Shown: positions 44,721 through 52,111 of the stretch, piece after piece
How the letters are laid out: every line of letters starts with the position of its first letter
Numbering within the stretch: position 1 is the first letter of the stretch
Assembly (NCBI GenBank): GCA_963709875.1
Contig: CAVPYB010000003.1
Span: 496,001 to 560,000 of the forward strand
Source: JAQBDA01 sp963709875
GTDB taxonomy: Bacteria > Chloroflexota > Anaerolineae > Anaerolineales > UBA4823
Length of the DNA stretch: 64,000 nucleotides
Direction of reading: 5' to 3'
Made by a program: the position numbers and the translations under genes
The notes under the pieces: generated by a model
The model's database searches: none
What the model was told of the DNA's origin: nothing
Seen by the model: only the letters and a program-made list of their open reading frames with translations

Positions 44721-45632
44721 TTATGATTGGAAAAACACTTTTCGTGGCTGCCACTCGGATGCCTCGGGATCGAATTCAAGCAAAGCGACCAGATCGCCCT
44801 GCTGGCTGACACCACGTGCCCAGCCCTTCGATTCGGGATCGCCGGCAACCCGATGCCCATGACGAACCAATTCGACATCATCTGCGTTGAGCTCAACCAT
44901 TGGCCAATCTGCGAGAGCTTCCGCTGCTGGTATCAGGTGGCGATACCAATCACCGGAATCGAACGCTTCCTGTAACCTTCGCATGGGCACCGCATCGCGC
45001 AGCGTGAACCGCCCGCTTTTTGTCCGGCGCAAACCAACAAGATGTGCCCCACAACCCAACTCATTTCCAAGGTCATTCGCCAGGGAGCGGACATACGTGC
45101 CCGATGAACAATAAACATCGATCACGACCTCAGGCGGGGCCCATTCCAGAACCTCCAGGCTGTAAACATTGATCTTGCGGGGGGTTAATTCAACTTCTTC
45201 GCCTTGGCGTGCCATTTCATATGCTTTTTTCCCCTTCACTTTAACCGCAGAGTAAGGCGGCGGCACCTGTTCTATCTCACCAATAAATTGTTCAAGCACT
45301 TCTGTAAATTGCTCTTCAGTAATCTCGTCTACCGATACTTCAGTTGTCGTCATAACACCATCAGCGTCATACGTATCTGTCGAACTACCCAATCGCACGG
45401 TCGCCTGATACCGCTTATCGGACGCAGATACATACTCGCTCAGGCGCACTGCAGGTCCTATGAGCACAACCAAAACACCGGACGCGCGGGGGTCCAAGGT
45501 ACCGGTGTGTCCGGCGCGTCTGATCCCTGTGCCTCGCCTGATGATTTGTACAACATCGTGAGAAGTGAGCCCGATCGGTTTATCGACGACAAGTACACCA
45601 GATACGATATTTTTAAGCTGGTCACTATTCAT
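44721..45632 (-). CDS. truB: tRNA pseudouridine-55 synthase
   Basis: A 303-residue enzyme that makes pseudouridine 55 in the tRNA T loop. GVLVVDKPIGLTSHDVV, the catalytic GHTGTLDPRASGVLVV (Asp in TLDP), PPPYSAVKVKGKKAYEMARQG and SSGTYVRSLANDLG are family motifs. The C-terminal PUA-like part (about 220-300) binds RNA. Its start overlaps the end of the DHH phosphoesterase gene by eight bases. Confidence 0.93.
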   Translation of the reverse strand: MNSDQLKNIVSGVLVVDKPIGLTSHDVVQIIRRGTGIRRAGHTGTLDPRASGVLVVLIGPAVRLSEYVSASDKRYQATVRLGSSTDTYDADGVMTTTEVSVDEITEEQFTEVLEQFIGEIEQVPPPYSAVKVKGKKAYEMARQGEEVELTPRKINVYSLEVLEWAPPEVVIDVYCSSGTYVRSLANDLGNELGCGAHLVGLRRTKSGRFTLRDAVPMRRLQEAFDSGDWYRHLIPAAEALADWPMVELNADDVELVRHGHRVAGDPESKGWARGVSQQGDLVALLEFDPEASEWQPRKVFFQS

Positions 45633-46635
45633 TCTTCATCCCATTCAATATATAATTTTTGTGATTTTCATTTACCAGGCGGAAGGTATCCCGCAGAACC
45701 TGAGTGCGAACTTCATCGACACTACCGCTAATCTCCGCTCCTGAAGCCGCCGGATGCCCTCCACCGCCGAAACCCATGGCAACTGCTGACACATCGATCC
45801 CGGGCTGCGATCGCCAGCTGACTTTAATATTACCATTTGGCTGTTCCACGAAGATGACCCAGATCTCTGCATCATCAATCGCAGACATAAGATTGATCAA
45901 GTCTGCATCGTCCCGCCCTCCATACCCGGCAGCCATCCGGTCTGCCATCGTAAGGGTTGTCCAGACTACAGGTCCATCCCGTTCCAGGGTAGAAAGACCC
46001 GCTCCCCAAAAGCGGAGAGCCTGAAACGACTTTGTCAATAATGCCCGATGATAAAGTCCGGATAAATCGCTGCCGGTTTCCATCAGCATGGCAGCCAGCC
46101 GTAAAGCAGTGGGCGTGATATTTGCAGTCCGGAAGCCGATCGTATCTGTGACCAATCCGGTAAGCAGCGCATTGGCGATATCCAGATTGATCGACATTCC
46201 CCAGACCTCCAAGTGAGCGGCGATGATCTCAGTCGTTGAGACTGCTTGGGTATCCACGAGATTGATGCGCGCAAAATTCTGATTGGTTGCGTGGTGATCG
46301 ATGTTGATATCCGGCGGTCCATAAACCGCTAGAGCTTCTCCCGTTCTCGCCAGGTCAGAACAGTCCAGGGTAATGCATAAATCGAAATCACCATCGGGTC
46401 GGTTGCGCACCAATTCGCTTCCAGTCAGATGCCGGAAGCTGCTCGGCACCCCATCATCAATGACCATCTGGACGGTTTTCCCCAATTCCTGCAGTGACAA
46501 ACCCAACCCCAACAGAGAACCCACAGCATCCCCATCAGGTCGTATATGCGAGACAAGAAGAATCCGATCAGCTACCGCTATTCTTCGGCGTATCGCTTCA
46601 ACCGGGCTGCTGTTCGTCAAGCATGTCCTCCTCAC
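45625..46635 (-). CDS. nrnA: DHH-family phosphoesterase, NrnA-like oligoribonuclease/pAp phosphatase
   Basis: A 336-residue enzyme. The N-terminal DHH domain shows LLVSHIRPDGDAVGSLLGL, LDCSDLARTGE and NIDHHATNQNFARINL, the metal-binding Asp/His set. The C-terminal DHHA1 domain has GFGGGGHPAASGAEI. NrnA degrades short RNAs and dephosphorylates pAp. ATG 46635 overlaps rbfA by 38 bases; TTG 46620 would shorten the overlap. The place between rbfA and truB is the usual one in many bacteria. Confidence 0.88.
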   Translation of the reverse strand: MRRTCLTNSSPVEAIRRRIAVADRILLVSHIRPDGDAVGSLLGLGLSLQELGKTVQMVIDDGVPSSFRHLTGSELVRNRPDGDFDLCITLDCSDLARTGEALAVYGPPDINIDHHATNQNFARINLVDTQAVSTTEIIAAHLEVWGMSINLDIANALLTGLVTDTIGFRTANITPTALRLAAMLMETGSDLSGLYHRALLTKSFQALRFWGAGLSTLERDGPVVWTTLTMADRMAAGYGGRDDADLINLMSAIDDAEIWVIFVEQPNGNIKVSWRSQPGIDVSAVAMGFGGGGHPAASGAEISGSVDEVRTQVLRDTFRLVNENHKNYILNGMKNE

Positions 46636-46996
46636 CTGGGTAGCTGGATTCGTCCTTGAGTGAAGCCAGCAGCTTTTCTATGTGATCGGCTCTCTCAGAT
46701 GTTGGATCCCAATGGAACCGAAGGTTAGGGAAAGATCGTATGTCCACCCTTTGTGCAAGCTCCCTGCGGATAAATCCTTGGGCGTGAACCAGTCCATCCA
46801 GTATGTCCTCTGCACGATCTGAGCCTTCGAGGGCAGAGACATAGATATTGGCGTATGCCAACTCTCGATCGACAGAAACATCCGTCACGGTAACACCCTC
46901 TAAGCGTGGGTCGGAGATTTCATATATCAGCAGCTCTGATAACTCCTGGCGAATCCTGATCTGCGATCCGCTGTGCGCGTAGTTTTGATACCACAA
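46598..46996 (-). CDS. rbfA: Ribosome-binding factor A
   Basis: A 132-residue KH-type factor that helps 16S rRNA 5'-end processing and 30S maturation. RIRQELSELLIYEISDPRLEGVTVTDVSVDRELAYANIYVS holds the family core; quoted pieces are IRQELSELL, ISDPRLEGVTVTDV and ANIYVS. The end is acidic. It lies after infB in the classic nusA-infB-rbfA-truB order. Confidence 0.9.
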   Translation of the reverse strand: MWYQNYAHSGSQIRIRQELSELLIYEISDPRLEGVTVTDVSVDRELAYANIYVSALEGSDRAEDILDGLVHAQGFIRRELAQRVDIRSFPNLRFHWDPTSERADHIEKLLASLKDESSYPGEEDMLDEQQPG

Positions 46997-47042
46997 TATC
47001 CTTACTTTCTTCCGACTACTGTCTGTAAATTATTTTCGTGCC

Positions 47043-48833
47043 TTACGAAGCTGGGACCTTCTCAATGGTATAACACTCCAGAAGATCGCCTTCCTCCCAA
47101 TTATCAAAGTTCTTCAATGCAATACCGCACTCGAAACCCTGTCTTACCTCCCGTACATCATCCTGGAGATGCCGTAGAGACGAGATCGAGGCCTCATGGA
47201 CCATCTTGCCATCACGAAGCACGCGTATCCTGGCATTCCGGCGGATTTCACCATCCAACACATAACAGCCCGCGATCTTACCCGTCTTTGATATCCGGAA
47301 AATTGCCCGCACTTCTGCATGCCCAAGTACGTTTTCAACTTCCTCAGGATCGAGCATACCTATCAGCGCCTTCTCGACATCCTCTGTCAAGCGGTAGATG
47401 ATTTCATAAAGGCGGATCGAGACACCTTCTGTATCAGCAAGGCGTCGTGCGGAAGCATCTGCCTGAACATTGAAACCAATAACAATGGCCTTTGACGCTG
47501 CCGCCAGCATAATATCATTTTCACCGATATTCCCTGTCTCAGCATATAAGGTGTTGATGCTGATTTCACCTTTATTCATTTCTCTCAGGGAGGATACAAT
47601 CGGTTCAAGTGAGCCCTGGACATCCGCTTTTACGATTAATCGCAGTTCTTTGAGATCACCGGATTGGTAGCGATCGAACAACTGCTCCAATGTAACCGCT
47701 GAACCCTGATCTCGGGCGGCTTCTTTTTGTTTATTTTGACGCTCCTGAGTAATTGAGCGTGCCTCACGTTCCGTATCTACGATCTGGAACGGGTCTCCTG
47801 CCTGAGGCACATCACTGAGACCCATAACGGACACAGGTGTTGACGGTCCGGCCTTTTCCAACTGCTGGCCGTGATAGTCGAACATCGCACGCAGACGACC
47901 GTGAGCATTGCCCACAACCACAATATCTCCAACGTTCAATGTTCCATTTTGCACCAGGAGAGTTGCCAGAACGCCTCGTGTTCGATCAAGCTCAGCTTCG
48001 ATCACCGTACCGATAACTTTTCCTTGGGGATTTGCCTTTATGCTCATATTATCCGCTACCAGCAAGATCGCTTCTAGCAGATCATCCAGACCGACATTCT
48101 TTTTTGCTGAGATGGGCACCACGATCGTATCGCCGTCCCAATCATCAGGGATAAGACCGGCCTCTGAAAGCTGTTGTTTAACAATTTGAGGATCGGCGTT
48201 CGGTTTATCGATCTTGTTCATTGCGACCAGTATAGGCACCTGGGCAGCCTTGGCGTGCGCGATGGCCTCTTTTGTCTGAGGCATCACACCGTCATCTGCT
48301 GCGACTACCAGCACGACAATATCCGCTCCTTGAGCGCCACGCGCCCGCATGGCGGTGAATGCTGCATGCCCGGGTGTATCTAAAAATGTGATGACCCGTT
48401 TATCATGCTCTGTCTGATATGCACCGATATGCTGAGTAATCCCACCTGCTTCTCCCCCGACGACATCCGTATGTCGTATTGCATCCAACAATGTCGTCTT
48501 ACCATGATCAACGTGGCCCAGGATCGTCACAACAGGAGGTCTCGATACCAGCAATTCCGGGTCTTCGTCATCGATCAGCTGCCGCCACAACGGAATCTCC
48601 CCAGCTTCTTCCTCTTCGTCTACCGCAGTTTCAAGCGTCGCTTCGTAACCCATCTCTGCAGCAACCACCGCAGCGGTGTCGAAATCAATCAGCTGATTGA
48701 TGTTCGCCATTACCCCGTTCGCCATCAATGTTTTGATGACTTCAATTGGGCTGACATTTATTGATTGAGCTAAATCGCGTACTGATAGACTTTGGGGGAG
48801 TTCTATTATCATCCCATGCCCATTATCGCTCAT
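47043..48833 (-). CDS. infB: Translation initiation factor IF-2 (short form)
   Basis: ATG 48833 (MSDNGHG) is preferred because GGAGGT lies seven bases upstream; the frame is open to 48857. About 596 residues, short for IF-2 because the long N-terminal region is missing. Residues about 10-60 (LSVRDLAQSINVSPIEVIKTLMANG) are the IF2N domain. The GTPase has VTILGHVDHGKTTLLDAIR, FLDTPGHAAFTAMRARGAQ, MNKIDKPNADP and a VPISAKK loop. C-terminal domains include the C2 fMet-tRNA part with GLMLDPEEVE-like IGMLDPEEVENVLGHAEV and GCYVLDGEIRRNARIRVLRD. It brings initiator tRNA to the 30S subunit. Confidence 0.94.
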   Translation of the reverse strand: MSDNGHGMIIELPQSLSVRDLAQSINVSPIEVIKTLMANGVMANINQLIDFDTAAVVAAEMGYEATLETAVDEEEEAGEIPLWRQLIDDEDPELLVSRPPVVTILGHVDHGKTTLLDAIRHTDVVGGEAGGITQHIGAYQTEHDKRVITFLDTPGHAAFTAMRARGAQGADIVVLVVAADDGVMPQTKEAIAHAKAAQVPILVAMNKIDKPNADPQIVKQQLSEAGLIPDDWDGDTIVVPISAKKNVGLDDLLEAILLVADNMSIKANPQGKVIGTVIEAELDRTRGVLATLLVQNGTLNVGDIVVVGNAHGRLRAMFDYHGQQLEKAGPSTPVSVMGLSDVPQAGDPFQIVDTEREARSITQERQNKQKEAARDQGSAVTLEQLFDRYQSGDLKELRLIVKADVQGSLEPIVSSLREMNKGEISINTLYAETGNIGENDIMLAAASKAIVIGFNVQADASARRLADTEGVSIRLYEIIYRLTEDVEKALIGMLDPEEVENVLGHAEVRAIFRISKTGKIAGCYVLDGEIRRNARIRVLRDGKMVHEASISSLRHLQDDVREVRQGFECGIALKNFDNWEEGDLLECYTIEKVPAS

Positions 48834-48993
48834 TTGGCACCTCCATTGCTTGAACAACGCGGTCGACGTTTATCTAGGTATGTGTGCCCGAACGAATAAG
48901 TGGGCAGTGATTATCAGGCGGTTATTCTACATGCATAACTCAGCCATGATCCTATGAAAAAACGTGCATGTTCGCAGTTATCCACAAGTGTTT

Positions 48994-49293
48994 TTACGTG
49001 TCCTCATCAATCAGAGTCTCTGCAAAGGCAGCTAAACGTGAGAGTTCCTCTTCGTTCAATTCGACTTTAAGAGAGCGAGCAAGGGCACCATTTAGAGCCC
49101 TGTGCCAGCAAGATTGTAGGTTGTGAAGATAGGCTCCACGACCAGCCATCTTCCCTGTTGGATCTACCTGTACGCCATCCGGACGTCGTACAATCCGGAT
49201 CAAAGACCGCTTAGGCAGCACTTCACGGCATCCAACACAGGTTCTTTGGGGAACATGTTTTCGTTTTATGTTTTCCCGGCTCCTAAGCTTCAC
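48994..49293 (-). CDS. ylxR: YlxR-family RNA-binding protein (RnpM)
   Basis: A 99-residue protein with HVPQRTCVGCREVLPKRSL, RIVRRPDGV and GKMAGRGAYLH, the GRGAYL motif of the YlxR fold. YlxR/RnpM binds RNA and has been reported to modulate RNase P. It is placed between nusA and infB as in Firmicutes. The C-terminal ~20 residues are acidic. No ribosomal L7Ae-like gene is adjacent here, although one is found in many related operons. Confidence 0.88.
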   Translation of the reverse strand: MKLRSRENIKRKHVPQRTCVGCREVLPKRSLIRIVRRPDGVQVDPTGKMAGRGAYLHNLQSCWHRALNGALARSLKVELNEEELSRLAAFAETLIDEDT

Positions 49294-49326
49294 TGCTCCC
49301 GCACGACATTGGTAGATCTGCCTATG

Positions 49327-51360
49327 CTATCCGCTCCACTCCTCATCCCAATCTTCAAGACCGCTGCGCTTACGCTTCTTCTTATAAACGACAACATCCT
49401 TATCTGGGTCGTATTCCATCTCCACGAATTTCTTCTTCTTTTTCTTCTTTTTCTTTCTTCGCGCGGGGTCTTCGTCATCCTCTTCATCTTCATCCGGTTC
49501 GACGAACTCCAGGACATCTGGTCTGAGAGCAAACAGCTCATCCAAGGAAGCCGGCATTTCTTCCGTATCGATCTCCAATTCATCGCCATCCTGACCAACA
49601 GCAGCAACCTCTGCCACCAACTCAGGCACAGTTTCCTCTTCCTCCTGCTCTGCGGCTTCTACACTCTCAGGGCTGACGGCCACAGGCTCTTCGGTAATTT
49701 CAGCAGCCTCCAATTGTGCTTCTACTGGTTCAGCCCCCTCTTCCGGCTCAACTTCACCGGCAATCGCCTCCACAGCTTCTGCTACAGCGTCGACCAACTC
49801 AACCTCGGCAGCGGGTTCACCTTCAACCGCATCGACTACTTCTTCCTCAGCCACTTCAAGCTCTTCGAATGTAAGCCCAGAGATCGCTTCTTCGATGCTT
49901 TCCATAGCCTTCGGACCGATGCCGCTCAAACCCAGAATTGAATCTGAATCCAATTCCATCTGGAGCATCAAGTCACCTACTGTCGTATATCCTGCACCAC
50001 CGATAACTGTGCTAAAGCGAGGAGAAATCCCCAACTCCTCCAAGGGGATCGTGAATGCTGCCTCCGGTATCTGTGCTTGAATGGTCCGCTGGCGTTCTTC
50101 TTCCGCTTGCTTCTCTTTCTGCTGCTGGCGCATCAGTCCTCGCTCAACACGATCCACAAACTGGCTCAGATGCTGGTACTCTTCGGGCTGAACCGGACGA
50201 CCCTCAGCCTTTTTCGCCAGGATGGCAGTGATGATATCAACTGATTCAACTTCCTGCTCGGCGATTTTGCTGAAGTCCGGGTCGTTCTGAAGCTTATACA
50301 GTGCGTCCGATGCTGCCTCGGGCAAGCTCTTAATATCGATGCGCCAGGCGGTCAACTTGGCAGCTAACCTGGCATTCTGACCGTCCCGACCGATCGCCAG
50401 ACTGAGCTGGTCCTCGGGTACGACAACAGTGGCTGTCTTAGTGCCTTTGGCAAGCTCGTTGAGATAAACGCCCGTCACACGCGCCGGGCTGAGAGCTTTA
50501 GCGATGTAGATCGCCGGGTCTGGATTCCATTCGATCACATCGATCTTCTCATCATTAAGTTCTCGGACAATGGCTTGAATACGCACACCACGTATTCCGA
50601 CGCATGCGCCAACCGGATCAACACCTGGTTGGAGGGCAGCTACAGCTACTTTGGATCGCTGCCCGGGCTCCCTGGCGATAGAGCGAATCTCAACCATCCC
50701 GTGATAAATCTCCGGAACTTCGTTCTCAAGCAGCCTGCGCAGAAAGTTCCGATGAGCTCTTGAGAGGATAATCTGGGGACCACGATTTGTGGACTTGACT
50801 TCTAACAGCAGTGTTCGCACTCTGTCGTGTACGCGAAATCGTTCCCCGGGCACCTGCTGATTGCGCGGCATCAAACCTTCGGCTTTCATGTCAAGCCCAA
50901 GGGAAAGTGCCTGTGAGCTTACTGCCTGGACGATACCGCTCACAATCTCGCCCATTTGTTTGCTGAAATGGACGTGCTGGGCCTCGCGTTCAGCCTCGCG
51001 GATGCGCTGCTGGATTACCTGCCGGGCAGTTTGTGCCGCTACCCTCCCAAAATTCCTGGGGGTCAACTCGACCACAACCATTTCGCCGATGCCGGTCTCT
51101 TTATTTACCTTGCGCGCATCTTTCAGTGCAACCTCAGTGCGCACGTCCTGGACTGAATCCACCACTTCTTTTTCGGCATAAATGGTTACTTTGCCGGTTT
51201 CGGTATCCACGCTTGCCTCGATATGCTGAGCATTCGATGCATTCACAGCGCGACGATAGGCAGAGACCATCGCGGCTTCCAGCGCTTCCAGGATGACTTC
51301 CTTCGGGAGCTGCTTATCCTCGATCACTTCATTGAATGCTAATACAAACTCGTTCTTCAT
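49327..51360 (-). CDS. nusA: Transcription factor NusA with long acidic/polylysine C-terminus
   Basis: A 677-residue protein. Residues about 1-125 are the RNA polymerase-binding domain, 135-200 an S1 domain, and 200-350 two KH domains (EIRSIAREPGQRSKVAVAAL, GVDPVGACVGIRGVRIQ, GRDGQNARLAAKL). At residues about 440-500 there is a helix-hairpin-helix segment (GYTTVGDLMLQ, LGLSGIGPKAMESIEEAI). The last ~190 residues are unusual: a Glu/Ala/Val-rich acidic stretch, then a run of nine Lys after DPARR, then an acidic/basic end. NusA controls pausing, termination and antitermination. The first gene of this leftward operon; AGGAGAG precedes the start. No rimP lies upstream. Confidence 0.92.
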   Translation of the reverse strand: MKNEFVLAFNEVIEDKQLPKEVILEALEAAMVSAYRRAVNASNAQHIEASVDTETGKVTIYAEKEVVDSVQDVRTEVALKDARKVNKETGIGEMVVVELTPRNFGRVAAQTARQVIQQRIREAEREAQHVHFSKQMGEIVSGIVQAVSSQALSLGLDMKAEGLMPRNQQVPGERFRVHDRVRTLLLEVKSTNRGPQIILSRAHRNFLRRLLENEVPEIYHGMVEIRSIAREPGQRSKVAVAALQPGVDPVGACVGIRGVRIQAIVRELNDEKIDVIEWNPDPAIYIAKALSPARVTGVYLNELAKGTKTATVVVPEDQLSLAIGRDGQNARLAAKLTAWRIDIKSLPEAASDALYKLQNDPDFSKIAEQEVESVDIITAILAKKAEGRPVQPEEYQHLSQFVDRVERGLMRQQQKEKQAEEERQRTIQAQIPEAAFTIPLEELGISPRFSTVIGGAGYTTVGDLMLQMELDSDSILGLSGIGPKAMESIEEAISGLTFEELEVAEEEVVDAVEGEPAAEVELVDAVAEAVEAIAGEVEPEEGAEPVEAQLEAAEITEEPVAVSPESVEAAEQEEEETVPELVAEVAAVGQDGDELEIDTEEMPASLDELFALRPDVLEFVEPDEDEEDDEDPARRKKKKKKKKKFVEMEYDPDKDVVVYKKKRKRSGLEDWDEEWSG

Positions 51361-51425
51361 CTCTCCTCGACATCACTCCGGAGTAAACTGGTATATATGA
51401 GCTTATTCCCTTGTATTATGCAAAG

Positions 51426-51448
51426 AAAAGTGGGGTTTGCCCACTTTT
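51426..51448. terminator. Rho-independent terminator of the CCA/GNAT operon
   Basis: AAAAGTGGG (51426-51434) pairs with CCCACTTTT (51440-51448) around five bases. On the minus strand the second arm runs into CTTTTCTTTG, a T-rich tail. It separates the GNAT gene from the nusA operon. Confidence 0.7.
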
Positions 51449-51554
51449 CACCAGTCCAATATCTGTAACGCCAGCTTACCCGATGATCATTTTAGCACGG
51501 AATTTGACTTTGAGCAAGGCGTAATTATTCGAAATGCACTAATCTAACAATATG

Positions 51555-52097
51555 CTAACAAATCCTGTTCCGCACGAGGTCCTTCTCCATCCGCCAGGCT
51601 GGTTCATTCACCTGACGGCGATGTCCCAGATCATCGACATACGACCATCTGCCAGGCTCAGAGGCTACAACACTGTAGCCATGCCTTTCATAAAATCTTC
51701 TTGCCGGCAGGTTAGTCTTAGCCACATTCAGATTCATCCAGCGATACCCACGCTGAGACAATTCCGCCTCGACATGCTCCAGCATCATTCCACCCAGTCC
51801 TTGCTGACGGTACTCGTTCTTTATTCGAAATCCATAAAGATATGCCCTTCTGATACCGTCCGCCAGCTCACCCCTGGAGGCAATCAGTTGGACAAACAGC
51901 TGACCGATCACACCTGCGGCTCCATGTTCTGCGACCCAAATCACTGCTTCTCCGCGCATCACACCCTGGTAAATATCCCGGTAAAGCAGTCGAAAATGGC
52001 TGTATTCACCGTCCCATTCCAAGGCAGGCAAGTCGCTGCGTTGGGCAGTACGAAGGACAACGTGTTCCAATAAGGTAGGTGCTTTGCTGGATAGCAC
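51555..52097 (-). CDS. GNAT-family N-acetyltransferase
   Basis: A 180-residue acetyltransferase. The acetyl-CoA site is YGFRIKNEYRQQGLGGMMLEHVEAE, where the RxxGxG/A loop binds the pyrophosphate; only the core RQQGLGG is quoted as the motif. WMNLNVAKTNLPARRFYERHGYSVV is the usual C-terminal half. The substrate is unknown. It follows the CBS/DHH/CCA gene by 14 bases, so both are co-transcribed. Confidence 0.8.
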   Translation of the reverse strand: MLSSKAPTLLEHVVLRTAQRSDLPALEWDGEYSHFRLLYRDIYQGVMRGEAVIWVAEHGAAGVIGQLFVQLIASRGELADGIRRAYLYGFRIKNEYRQQGLGGMMLEHVEAELSQRGYRWMNLNVAKTNLPARRFYERHGYSVVASEPGRWSYVDDLGHRRQVNEPAWRMEKDLVRNRIC

Positions 52098-52111
52098 GAT
52101 AAACCTGTCAG

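Noticed and set aside
49433..49460. Pyrimidine tract on the plus strand that looks like a regulatory or recombination element
   Set aside because: It is simply the lysine-codon run of NusA on the other strand.
49123..49941. Long plus-strand frame (272 codons) opposite ylxR and nusA
   Set aside because: It is a shadow of the nusA codon bias and is Phe/Leu-rich without domains.
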